DNA of 6,705 bases. Source: DASSUW01 sp035706585 (GTDB lineage Bacteria > Actinomycetota > Thermoleophilia > Solirubrobacterales > Solirubrobacteraceae). Of this stretch, positions 1 to 6,147 are shown in pieces (position 1 is the stretch's first letter; each line of letters begins with the position of its first letter). Location of the stretch: positions 1 to 6,705 of the forward strand of contig DASSUW010000021.1 in NCBI GenBank assembly GCA_035706585.1. Reading direction: 5' to 3'. The notes under the pieces are model-generated. The model was not told the DNA's origin. It did not search any database and saw only the letters and a list, made by a program, of their open reading frames with translations. Made by a program: the position numbers and the translations under genes.

Positions 1-1
1 G

Positions 2-190
2 GCGCGGCGCGCCGAGCTCTCCGCGCGCGCCGATCGGTTCGACGCCGAGCTGCGCGCGGGCGGCGCCGCCCGCCTGCGGTTGCGCCGGCGGCTCGCCGCG
101 CTCAAGGGCGCGCTGCTGCGCCGCCGCGATTACCACCGCGAGCCGCCGCGGGAGATCGTCGAGGCGTTCGGCGACCTGCGCGCCGTCTAG
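2..190 (+). CDS. C-terminal end of an unrecognised protein (5' truncated by window)
   Basis: An open frame enters from the left edge (first complete codon at base 2) and ends at TAG 188-190, giving 62 residues. Almost every codon ends in G or C, as in the neighbouring genes, so I take it as real coding sequence. The visible part is very rich in Arg, Ala and Leu, looks helical, and ends in FGDLRAV. No catalytic motif or membrane segment can be seen. I do not recognise the family. Its neighbours further right are surface-glycan genes, so a role in the same process is possible but unproven. Its stop overlaps the stop of the convergent beta-helix gene. Confidence 0.6.
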   Translation, partial: ARRAELSARADRFDAELRAGGAARLRLRRRLAALKGALLRRRDYHREPPREIVEAFGDLRAV

Positions 191-1128
191 CGCCGCCCGC
201 GTGCGATCACGGCCCGCGCCGGGCTCGCCTCGCTCAGCGCGTAGTTGCCGTGCGCGGGGTCGACGAACTCGGGGTCGCGGACCACGTTGTCGCGCACGGC
301 GCAGCGGTCGCAATCCACGTTCTTCCGTGCCGCGTTTCCGAAGAACAGGTTGCCGCGCACGACGTTGCGGCGACCGGCGTTGTACTCCGTCACCGCGAAG
401 CCGTACTCGCTCCAGGCCGCGTGCTCGTGGTCGGCGATCACGTTGTGGGCCACGAGCGTCCGGTCGCTCGTGCCGCGCTCGTCGTTGCCGGCGATGATAA
501 TCCCGCTGAGCCCGTTGTGGGCGATCGTGTTGCGCACGATCCGCGAGCCGTCGCAGTCGCCGAACAGGTGGATGCCGTAACCGCTGGCGATGTCGTGGAT
601 CACGTTGCCGTCGATCACCGTCCCGCGCGCGGACTCGCAGTAGATCCCGTGCTCGAAGCGCGCGCGCAGCCCGAGGTCGTGGATGTGGTTGGCGATCAGC
701 CGCACGCCAGTCGAGCCGCCCTTGACGAGGATGCCCTGGGCGCTGCGGTAGCCGGTGATCTCGTTGCCGGCGAACACGACGTCGTGCGAGCTCCAGATGC
801 TCGTCCCGAAGCCGCGGGGGTTGCCGGTGCCGTCGAACGTGATCCCGATCACGCGTACGTGCCGGGCCCCGATGAGCTTGAAGCCGCCGGAGACGATCGG
901 GTGTGCGCCGGGCGCCGGCCGGAGCGTCACCGGCGCTTCGCGGCGGCCGCGCGGCGAGGCGACGGTGTCCGCGCCGTACGTGCCGGTCGGCAGCCGCACC
1001 GTGTCGCCCGGGCGCGCGTTGTTCAGCGCGACGGCGAGCGGCGACGTCGCGTGCGCCGCGGGGGCGGCCGCGAGCGCACACGCGCACGCGGCCAGCGCGA
1101 GGCTGAGGAGAGAGCGTGGCCGATGCAT
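187..1128 (-). CDS. Secreted right-handed parallel beta-helix protein
   Basis: This 313-residue protein starts with a signal peptide: MHRPR, a hydrophobic stretch at about 6-26, and a likely cut after AHA at 25-27. An LAAC motif at 12-15 could instead be a short lipobox, which I think less likely. The mature protein has an N-terminal segment with the ARPGDTVRLPTGTY type of opening (38-51) common in beta-helix proteins. It is followed by repeated short strands of the pattern V/I-x-G/H-N-x-I (near 120-123, 145-150, 171-178, 197-202, 225-231, 255-260), the rungs of a right-handed helix as in the NosD/PbH1 group. The end, with DPEFVDPAHGNYAL and SPA at 285-303, is the usual closing module of this family. 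Such proteins include polysaccharide lyases, epimerases and adhesins; no catalytic residues can be assigned here. The nearby glycosyltransferase and flippase make a role on an extracellular glycan plausible (inference). The ATG has no clear Shine-Dalgarno sequence. Confidence 0.85.
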   Translation of the reverse strand: MHRPRSLLSLALAACACALAAAPAAHATSPLAVALNNARPGDTVRLPTGTYGADTVASPRGRREAPVTLRPAPGAHPIVSGGFKLIGARHVRVIGITFDGTGNPRGFGTSIWSSHDVVFAGNEITGYRSAQGILVKGGSTGVRLIANHIHDLGLRARFEHGIYCESARGTVIDGNVIHDIASGYGIHLFGDCDGSRIVRNTIAHNGLSGIIIAGNDERGTSDRTLVAHNVIADHEHAAWSEYGFAVTEYNAGRRNVVRGNLFFGNAARKNVDCDRCAVRDNVVRDPEFVDPAHGNYALSEASPARAVIARGRR

Positions 1129-1217
1129 ATTCGAGCGCCGCGCCTGCCGCGCGGTGATGATCGCTCAAGAATGTTCATCGCCCGGACACGCGTTTTCCAC
1201 CCCGCGCTGTCGGGAAA

Positions 1218-1256
1218 CTGACGTGCAAAGGGCGCCCCGGAAGGCGCCCTCGTCAG
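1218..1256 (-). terminator. Hairpin terminator of the LPXTG gene
   Basis: A perfect 8-bp stem, AGGGCGCC (1229-1236) with GGCGCCCT (1243-1250), encloses a 6-nt loop. It is extended by CTGACG (1218-1223) pairing with CGTCAG (1251-1256) across a 5-nt bulge. On the minus strand it lies 17 bp past the stop of the LPXTG gene, and the inner stem is followed by TTT, a short U-tract. Read on the plus strand no U-run follows, so I assign it to the minus-strand gene. Confidence 0.65.
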
Positions 1257-1272
1257 GTGCGGTGGGCGCGGC

Positions 1273-1563
1273 TCAGGCCGCGGGCGGGCGGCGCGTGCCG
1301 CGTCGCATCGCGAAGCCCAGGCTCACGAGCCCGATGCCGACCAGCGCCACGAGACCGACCTGCATGCCGGTGAACGGAAGCGAGCCGGAGCTGCTCTCGC
1401 CGCCGACCTCCTGCACGTTGGCCGTGGTGTCGCCGCTGTTCTCGACCTCGTTGCCGAGCACGCCACCGTAGGCATCCGTCGTCGGGTTGTCCTGCGCAAG
1501 CGCGGTGCCGCCCAGCGCGAGCACGAAGCAAGCGGCCAGAACGGCCAGAACACTCATCCGCAT
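1273..1563 (-). CDS. Very small LPXTG cell-wall-anchored surface protein
   Basis: From the ATG at 1563 this is a 96-residue sortase substrate. A signal peptide (about 1-23) ends in ALA before Gln24. A short, acidic and Ser/Thr/Gly-rich mature segment follows (24-61). The sorting signal LPFTG is at 62-66, then a hydrophobic span (about 67-86) and a basic tail RRGTRRPP. Sortases of this kind cut between Thr and Gly and attach the protein to the peptidoglycan, which would leave a mature chain of only about 42 residues. I chose the ATG at 1563 over the in-frame ATG at 1581 because GGAGAAAGG (1571-1579, minus strand) is a good ribosome binding site 7 nt before it. The upstream ATG would sit only about 5 nt from the predicted transcription start. 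The gene stands alone between its own promoter and terminator. Its function beyond surface display is unknown. Confidence 0.82.
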   Translation of the reverse strand: MRMSVLAVLAACFVLALGGTALAQDNPTTDAYGGVLGNEVENSGDTTANVQEVGGESSSGSLPFTGMQVGLVALVGIGLVSLGFAMRRGTRRPPAA

Positions 1564-1570
1564 GCGGAAG

Positions 1571-1579
1571 CCTTTCTCC
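1571..1579 (-). promoter_or_regulatory. Ribosome binding site that fixes the LPXTG gene start
   Basis: Minus-strand GGAGAAAGG lies 7 nt upstream of the ATG at 1563 and overlaps the codons that would follow an ATG at 1581. It therefore argues for the shorter 96-residue product. Confidence 0.65.
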
Positions 1580-1592
1580 ATAGGTCGCGGGG

Positions 1593-1621
1593 AGTCTATT
1601 GGGCGGCCCTGACAGAGGCAA
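1593..1621 (-). promoter_or_regulatory. Sigma-70-like promoter of the LPXTG gene
   Basis: On the minus strand TTGCCT (1621-1616) and TAGACT (1598-1593) are separated by exactly 17 nt. Each matches 4 of 6 bases of the TTGACA/TATAAT consensus. Transcription would start near 1586, leaving a leader of about 23 nt that contains the Shine-Dalgarno sequence. It sits in the divergent spacer shared with the glycosyltransferase gene. Confidence 0.5.
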
Positions 1622-1700
1622 GGTCGCCGTCCCCGATATCCGTCGAGGTCATATACCCCGCGCTGGTGCCAGGGAACACCGCGCGCTAGAACTCATCGCC

Positions 1701-2684
1701 GTGAGCGACGCCCGAGTCACCGTCATCGTCGTGCAGCGCGAGCGCCTCAGCCCCGTCCGCCGGACGCTGGACCGGCTGCTCGAGTCGCTGACCATCCCCC
1801 ACCGGCTGATCTACGTCGACGGCGGGTCGCCGCGCAAGCTCGCCGGCTGGCTGCGCCGGAAGGCCGACGAGCACGGCTTCGAGCTGCTGCGCGTCGATCG
1901 CAATCTCGCCCCGTCGGAGGCGCGCAACCTCGGTCTCGCCAAGGCCGAGTCCGAGCTGGTCGCGCTGATCGACAACGACGTGCTCGTCGAGGACGGCTGG
2001 CTCGAGCGGCTGATCGAGTGCCTCGACGAGACCGGCGCCGCCGCGGTGGGGCCGCTCACCTGCGAGGGCGAGCCGCTGGGCGAGCGCGTGCACTTCGCCG
2101 GCGGCTCGGTTCAGATCGAGAACGACGACGGCGTCCGCCGCGTGCGCGACAAGATGTTCCACGCGCAGCGCAAGCTCGTGAACGTGCAGGACGAGCTCCA
2201 GCGCCAGGAGGTGACGCTGCTCGAGCTGCACACGATGCTCGTGCGGCGCGCCGTGATCGAGGAGATCGGCGGGCTCGACGAGCAGCTCAGCACCCGCTAC
2301 CACCTCGACTGGTGCATGCGCGTCGCGCAGGCCGGCCACAAGCTGTACTTCGAGCCGTCGGCGGTCGTGCACTACCTCCCCGGCCCGCCCCGGGACTGGG
2401 GCGACGCGCACTTCTACATGCTGCGCTGGAGCGACGAGTGGGAGCGACGGTCGCTGGAGCATTTCCGCGAGAAGTGGGACCTCGCCGACGACGAGTTCTT
2501 CCGCGCGCGGCTGGGCCGGCTCGGCTGGCGGCGCCAGATGACCGTGATCGACCCGATCTTCCGCAAGCTGCTGCCCGGCAAGCTGGGTGGCGCGGCGGTG
2601 CGCGCCGTCAAGCCGCCGGAGCGCGTCCTCAACCGCGTGATCACCCGCCGTCACGCGCGGGCGCGTGAGCGAATCCACGCCTGA
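1701..2684 (+). CDS. Family 2 glycosyltransferase
   Basis: From the GTG at 1701 this is a 327-residue GT-A-fold glycosyltransferase, which would transfer a sugar from a nucleotide-sugar donor to a growing glycan. The opening strand VTVIVVQRERL (6-16) and LIYVDGGS (36-43) form the nucleotide-binding half. NLAPSEARNLGLAKAESELVALIDND (68-93) carries the N-x-G-x-A pattern and ends in the metal-binding DXD motif as DND (91-93). The later acceptor-side motif is STRYHLDWCMRVAQAGHKLYFEP (197-219), where HLDW stands in the place often taken by an ED pair. No membrane span is seen, so the enzyme is cytoplasmic or peripheral. I preferred GTG 1701 because the GT fold starts right after it; the frame stays open up to 1599 but those codons encode an unrelated Arg-rich stretch. 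No strong Shine-Dalgarno sequence precedes it. The stop lies 20 bp inside the flippase gene, indicating one operon. Donor and acceptor cannot be predicted. Confidence 0.85.
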   Translation: MSDARVTVIVVQRERLSPVRRTLDRLLESLTIPHRLIYVDGGSPRKLAGWLRRKADEHGFELLRVDRNLAPSEARNLGLAKAESELVALIDNDVLVEDGWLERLIECLDETGAAAVGPLTCEGEPLGERVHFAGGSVQIENDDGVRRVRDKMFHAQRKLVNVQDELQRQEVTLLELHTMLVRRAVIEEIGGLDEQLSTRYHLDWCMRVAQAGHKLYFEPSAVVHYLPGPPRDWGDAHFYMLRWSDEWERRSLEHFREKWDLADDEFFRARLGRLGWRRQMTVIDPIFRKLLPGKLGGAAVRAVKPPERVLNRVITRRHARARERIHA

Positions 2685-4266
2685 CGAGGGCGCGAGCGAC
2701 CCGCGCGAGCCGGCGGGGCGCGAGACCGGTTCGGCCGAGGCGTCGCGTGACGTCGTCGACCGCGAGGCGCTCGCCGGCGCGGCGTTCTCCGCGGTCCGCT
2801 GGACGGGCCTGGCGCGGATGGCGGGCGAGGTCGTCGCGTTCGCGGCGACGGTGGCGCTCGCGCGGCTGCTGACGCCGGCCGACTTCGGCGTCGCCGCGGT
2901 CGCGATGGTGGCGACGACGATCGCGCTGCAGACCGGCCAGCAGGGTCTCACGGCGCCGCTGGTCCAGCGCCGCTCGGTCGACGACGCGCACCTGCGGGTC
3001 GCGGTGCTGCTGTCCGTCTCGCTCGGGATCGCGCTTGCGGCGGTCGTCGCGCTGGCCGGCGAGCCGGTCCTGCGCCCCGTCTTCGGCGACCGGATCGCCG
3101 AGCTGATCCCGCTGACCGCGCCGTTCTTCGTGCTCGCCGGGCTGTCGGCGGTGCCGCAGGCGCGGCTCGAGCGCGCGCTGGGGTTCCGGCGGCTCGGCCT
3201 GATCTACGTGGCCCGGATGATCACGGGGTCGCTGGCGAGCGTCGTCCTCGCGCTCGCGGGCGTGGAGGCGGCGGCGCTCGTCCTCGGCCCGCTGGCGGGG
3301 GTCGCGGTCGCCACCGTGCTGCTGCTGTTCGCGTCCCCGGTCGTGCGGCCGGCCTGGCACCGGGCCGAGGCGCGCGAGATCATGCGCTTCGGCGTTCCCA
3401 GCCTCGGCTCCGGGCTCGCCAGCATCGGCGCCCAGCACATCGACTATGCCGTCGTCGCGGCGCGGCTGCCGGCGGCGTCCGTCGGCCTCTACTGGCGCGC
3501 GTACACGCTCGGCGTCGACTACCAGGGCAAGCTCAGCGGCATCCTCGTCCAGATCGGCCTGCCCCTGTACGCGCGCGCCGCCGACCTCGCCACCCGGCAG
3601 GCGATGCGCGAGCGGATCGTGCGCCTGCAGACGCTGCTCCTGTTCCCGCTGCTCGGCGCGCTGATCCTGCTGGCGCCGGTGGCGGTGCCGCTGATCTTCG
3701 GCGACCAGTGGGAGGAGGCCGTCGAGCCGACCCAGATCCTCGCCGTCGCGGGGATGATGTCCGCGATCCAGGCCGGCACCGGACCGCTCCTGCTCGCGGT
3801 CGGCCGCCCCGGCGTGCTGCTGCGCTGGAACCTGAGCAAGATCGTCGGGCTCGGCCTGGTCGTGTACTTCGTGGCGCCGGAGGGCCTGGTCGCCCTCGCC
3901 GTTGCGGTCACCGTCTTCAACGTCGCACGCTCGCTGATCGGGCAGCAGATCCTGCTCAGCCGCTACGCGGGGATCGACGTCCGCGGGCTGTTCGTCGTCT
4001 GTCTGCCGGCGCTCGCCGCCACGGCCGCACTCCTGCTGCTGGGCTGGGGCGTGCTCGCCGCGCTGCGCGCCGCCGGGGCCCCGGACGGGGTCGCCTGCAC
4101 CGCCGGCGCCACGGTGGGCGTGCTCGCCTACATCGCCACGCTCGCCGTCGCGTTCCCGGCCGCGTTGGGCGAGATCCGCGACGTCCGCGCGCGACTGCTC
4201 CCCCGCGGTCCACGCCTGCGCCGGACGAAGCCGGCCGGTTACACTGAGGCACGCCCGGGCGCGTAG
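2665..4266 (+). CDS. Wzx/PST-type polysaccharide flippase
   Basis: This 533-residue membrane protein begins with a hydrophilic segment of about 38 residues and continues as a string of hydrophobic helices, roughly 12 to 14. The stretch ALARLLTPADFGVAAVAM (residues 65-82) is the usual signature near the first helices of the polysaccharide-transporter (PST/Wzx, MOP superfamily) group. The family moves lipid-linked glycan units across the cytoplasmic membrane. The length fits the WzxC-like branch, and the C-terminal tail is basic. The GTG at 2665 overlaps the glycosyltransferase stop by 20 bp, implying coupled translation and a shared role in surface-glycan assembly. No polymerase or ligase gene lies in the window. 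The stop codon TAG (4264-4266) is made from bases 8-10 of tRNA-Val, so the last three residues (PGA) are encoded partly or wholly by tRNA sequence. The substrate is unknown. Confidence 0.88.
   Translation: MSESTPDEGASDPREPAGRETGSAEASRDVVDREALAGAAFSAVRWTGLARMAGEVVAFAATVALARLLTPADFGVAAVAMVATTIALQTGQQGLTAPLVQRRSVDDAHLRVAVLLSVSLGIALAAVVALAGEPVLRPVFGDRIAELIPLTAPFFVLAGLSAVPQARLERALGFRRLGLIYVARMITGSLASVVLALAGVEAAALVLGPLAGVAVATVLLLFASPVVRPAWHRAEAREIMRFGVPSLGSGLASIGAQHIDYAVVAARLPAASVGLYWRAYTLGVDYQGKLSGILVQIGLPLYARAADLATRQAMRERIVRLQTLLLFPLLGALILLAPVAVPLIFGDQWEEAVEPTQILAVAGMMSAIQAGTGPLLLAVGRPGVLLRWNLSKIVGLGLVVYFVAPEGLVALAVAVTVFNVARSLIGQQILLSRYAGIDVRGLFVVCLPALAATAALLLLGWGVLAALRAAGAPDGVACTAGATVGVLAYIATLAVAFPAALGEIRDVRARLLPRGPRLRRTKPAGYTEARPGA
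4240..4245 (+). promoter_or_regulatory. Probable -10 element for tRNA-Val inside the flippase gene
   Basis: TACACT matches the TAnnnT core of a -10 box. It would place the transcript start near 4252, about 5 nt before the mature tRNA end, which is typical for tRNA genes. No good -35 box is found 16-18 nt upstream, so the call is tentative. If it is real, the tRNA need not depend on readthrough from the glycan operon. Confidence 0.4.
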
Positions 4267-4328
4267 CTCAGTGGGAGAGCGCTCGCTTCACACGCGAGAG
4301 GTCGCAGGTTCGAAACCCGCCGCGCCCA
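4257..4328 (+). tRNA. tRNA-Val (anticodon CAC)
   Basis: The 72-nt sequence folds as a full cloverleaf. The acceptor stem is GGGCGCG/CGCGCCC, the D stem GCTC/GAGC, the anticodon stem CTCGC/GCGAG with the 7-nt loop TTCACAC, and the T arm has loop TTCGAAA. The discriminator is A4328. Anticodon CAC (4289-4291) reads GUG, valine. CCA is not encoded. The T stem GCAGG/CCCGC has one A-C mismatch at its centre (A51 with C63). The first 10 nt overlap the flippase stop region. Its 3' end from 4308 is repeated at 6399-6422, marking it as an integration target. Confidence 0.95.
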
Positions 4329-4331
4329 TCA
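4308..4331 (+). repeat. Direct repeat, proximal copy (attachment-site core, tRNA side)
   Basis: These 24 bases run from G53 of the tRNA T stem through the discriminator and 3 bases beyond (starts GTTCGAAACC, ends CGCCCATCA). They are identical to 6399-6422 in the same orientation. The match stops sharply on both sides: G4307 against A6398, and T4332 against G6423. Identity limited to a tRNA 3' end is the usual core of tyrosine-recombinase integration. Confidence 0.85.
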
Positions 4332-4334
4332 TGC

Positions 4335-4345
4335 CAGTCTGACTG
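4335..4345. repeat. Short hyphenated palindrome beside the proximal repeat
   Basis: CAGTC-T-GACTG is a perfect 5-bp inverted repeat around one base, starting 4 bp past the attachment core and inside the islet. It could be an arm-type binding site or a chance palindrome. No copy is seen at the distal end. Confidence 0.4.
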
Positions 4346-4359
4346 CTGCCGGAGCGCGC

Positions 4360-4375
4360 GGGCCGTCAGCGGCCC
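4360..4375. terminator. GC-rich hairpin between tRNA-Val and the PAS-LuxR gene
   Basis: GGGCCG (4360-4365) pairs with CGGCCC (4370-4375) around the loop TCAG. It lies 31 nt past the tRNA end and downstream of the minus-strand regulator, so it could stop transcription from either side. Neither strand has a clear U-run after it, and a weaker 5-bp stem (4416-4420 with 4427-4431) lies nearer the regulator stop. I therefore call it only as a possible terminator. Confidence 0.35.
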
Positions 4376-4439
4376 CATTCGATCCGTTGGTCATCCTCGC
4401 GCGGCGGTGCTTCGTCCGTCGCTCCAGACGGCGTACCGG

Positions 4440-5843
4440 CTATCCGTCGGCTTGGCGATCGGACGCCAGGTAGCGCGCGACCGCCTGCGCCCGGTTGGAC
4501 ACACCCATCCTGCGCAGGATCTGGCGCACGTGCCACTTCACCGTGTTCTCCGTGACGAACAGGCGCGACGCGATCTCGGCGTTGCTGTGGCCGTCGGCGA
4601 CCAGGGCCAGGATCTCGAGCTGCCTCGTGCTGAGCAACTCGTCGATCGCTTGCCCGGCATGCGTACCGTGCCGGGTCACGCGGTGGAGCTCGAGGGCCCG
4701 CCGTGTGAGTTCCGCGGCGGTTCGCTCGAGCGCGTCCTCGGCAGCGCGCACCTCCGTGACGTCCTGCACGGTCCCCGCGAGGCGCACCGGCCGTCCCTGG
4801 TCGTCTGCGATGACCTCGGCCCGGCCGTGCAGCCGTCGAATGCGTCCGTCCGCCCTGACGATCCGGTAGTCGAGATCGATCGAGCTGCCGGTCTCGACCG
4901 CGCGCCTCACGGCGGCGTCGATGCGTTCGCGATCGTTGGGATGCACGCGCTCAGAGCTCGGCTCGTACCGGCCCGGGAAGTCGCCCTGCTCGATGCCATA
5001 GATCTCGAAGAGGCCATCGGACCAGTGCACTTCGTTCTCCGCGATGCGCCATTCCCAGCTGCCCATCCGCGCGACTCGTTCGGCTTCCGCGAGCCGGGCG
5101 TTGCTACGTCGGAGATCTTCCTGCGCACGGGCACGCGCGGTCACGTTCACGGATGCGCATGTGATCCCGACCACGGCTCCGCCGGGATCGTGGAGTGGTT
5201 CGATCGTGAGGTCGTAGGAGAGCGTGCCCGTGTCCGTCTCGACCCCGATGTCGACGCGGGTTCCGATTCCGCTCACGATGACGCCGCGCTTGGCTGCGGT
5301 GAGCGCAGACGCGGCCTCTGGCGGGAACAGCTCCTCGTCCGTGCGCCCGAGGACCTGCTCGGGAGAGCTGATCCCCAGCTCTGAGGCGACATATGGCGCC
5401 CACGTGTAGCGCAGATCGCGATCCTGGTTGAAGACGACGATCGAGCCGCTGCGCAGCGCGGCGCCGAATCGGGCCTCGGCCTCCCGCAACGCCGTGTCCC
5501 GAGCGTGTTCCTCCGTGGCGTCGCGAAAGCACTCCGCGAACCCCTGCACACGGCCGGCATCGTCGCGCAACGCGAACAGGGTCGCCTCGCACCAGAACCG
5601 GCGGCCGTCGCTGCGTGATCGCCACCCGGCCTCGGACACGGGTTCTCGGACGGCCCTTTCCAGCGACGCCACCGGCAGCTCCGGCCCCCGCAGCCACTCC
5701 AAGTCGGAGCCCACGGCCGCCGCGGCGTCGTACCCAGTGAGCGACGCGGCAGCTGGGTTCCAGGCCGTGATCGTCCCGTCGCGATCCATGACCGCGACGC
5801 CATAGTGCGGCAGCGACGACAGCACAAGCTGGCGCAGGTCCAT
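4440..5843 (-). CDS. Triple-PAS sensor with LuxR-type DNA-binding domain
   Basis: From the ATG at 5843 this is a soluble 467-residue regulator. The first PAS domain (about 5-113) includes GVAVMDRDGTITAWNPAAA and RDATEEHARD. The second (about 119-238) has FNQDRDLRYTW and the GRTDEELFP motif typical of PAS_4-like domains. The third, of PAS_3/PAC type (about 255-370), has GSWEWRIAENEVHWSDG and ends GTVQDVTEVRAAE. A short linker helix leads to a GerE/LuxR helix-turn-helix (about 402-462) with LSTRQLEILALVADGHSNAEIA and ENTVKWHV. No receiver domain, kinase domain or membrane span is present, so it looks like a one-component sensor that binds DNA directly; the ligand or cofactor is unknown. The frame is open to 6209, but the extension is Arg/Ser-rich, lacks homology features and runs through the divergent small genes. 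GGTGA 4 nt before the ATG is a modest ribosome binding site. It is the largest gene of the tRNA islet. Confidence 0.85.
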   Translation of the reverse strand: MDLRQLVLSSLPHYGVAVMDRDGTITAWNPAAASLTGYDAAAAVGSDLEWLRGPELPVASLERAVREPVSEAGWRSRSDGRRFWCEATLFALRDDAGRVQGFAECFRDATEEHARDTALREAEARFGAALRSGSIVVFNQDRDLRYTWAPYVASELGISSPEQVLGRTDEELFPPEAASALTAAKRGVIVSGIGTRVDIGVETDTGTLSYDLTIEPLHDPGGAVVGITCASVNVTARARAQEDLRRSNARLAEAERVARMGSWEWRIAENEVHWSDGLFEIYGIEQGDFPGRYEPSSERVHPNDRERIDAAVRRAVETGSSIDLDYRIVRADGRIRRLHGRAEVIADDQGRPVRLAGTVQDVTEVRAAEDALERTAAELTRRALELHRVTRHGTHAGQAIDELLSTRQLEILALVADGHSNAEIASRLFVTENTVKWHVRQILRRMGVSNRAQAVARYLASDRQADG

Positions 5844-5913
5844 CAGGTCACCATACCCAGGGAGAGGTAACTCCCGCCTTAGGGGTGGGTCGACCCGTTC
5901 TAGCCTCACCAGC
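5844..5913. promoter_or_regulatory. Divergent intergenic region with an inverted repeat
   Basis: This 70-bp spacer separates the regulator from the divergent small-gene pair. It contains the inverted repeat GGGAG-N6-CTCCC (5860-5864 and 5871-5875), whose near arm lies 16 bp from the regulator start codon. It could be an operator, perhaps autoregulatory, or a leader hairpin. On the plus strand TAGCCT (5901-5906) fits a weak -10 box 7 nt before the ATG at 5914, the spacing of a leaderless actinobacterial mRNA. No convincing -35 box is seen on either strand. Confidence 0.4.
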
Positions 5914-6147
5914 ATGCCGATCGCCGAACTGCACTCCCCCTCCAGAGGGCGACCGGCATACGCCGGAGACGCTCCCGCCGAAACGGCACGTCCTACCGAG
6001 CACCTGGCTCGTCGAGGCACGGATGCCTCGATCGAGCCAGGCCGCCGTATCGACACCGCCGCGCCGGCGCGCACCGATCTCCTGCGGCGCGCAGAGCAGG
6101 CGCGACACGCACTGCGTGCCCTACGCGGCCGGAAGAGCGCCACATGA
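5914..6147 (+). CDS. Small hypothetical protein, first of a coupled pair
   Basis: This 77-residue basic protein is not recognised. Residues 1-50 are rich in Pro, Arg, Ala and Gly and look disordered. Residues about 52-72 (from ARTDLLRRAEQARHALRALRG) look like one amphipathic basic helix. No signal peptide, membrane span or Cys motif is present. The main support for coding is its ATGA overlap with the next gene (stop TGA 6145-6147, next ATG 6144-6146) and the weak -10 box 7 nt before its ATG. Third-position G/C is only about 70 percent by hand count, lower than in the neighbouring glycan genes, and other frames of the region are also open, so the call is moderate. It is divergent from the PAS-LuxR gene and may be its target (inference). 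Confidence 0.5.
   Translation: MPIAELHSPSRGRPAYAGDAPAETARPTEHLARRGTDASIEPGRRIDTAAPARTDLLRRAEQARHALRALRGRKSAT

Noticed and set aside
250..1221. Long plus-strand frame opposite the beta-helix gene
   Set aside because: It is Val/Ala/Arg/Asp-rich shadow sequence without motifs, whereas the minus strand has a signal peptide and beta-helix rungs.
1564..1581. Upstream in-frame ATG of the LPXTG gene at 1581
   Set aside because: It has no ribosome binding site and would be about 5 nt from the predicted transcript start. The Shine-Dalgarno sequence lies between it and the ATG at 1563.
1652..1657. TATACC as a -10 box for the glycosyltransferase operon
   Set aside because: No -35 element lies at a suitable distance and the start codon has no ribosome binding site to anchor it, so the support is too thin to annotate.
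1599..1700. Extended start of the glycosyltransferase upstream of 1701
   Set aside because: The 34 extra residues are Arg-rich and outside the GT-A fold, and the region holds the divergent promoter of the LPXTG gene.
1686..2951. Long minus-strand frame across the glycosyltransferase and flippase start
   Set aside because: It spans two plus-strand genes with recognisable folds and shows no domain of its own.
4407..5384. Long plus-strand frame opposite the PAS-LuxR gene
   Set aside because: The opposite strand encodes clear PAS and LuxR domains; this frame has a composition typical of antisense shadows in GC-rich DNA.
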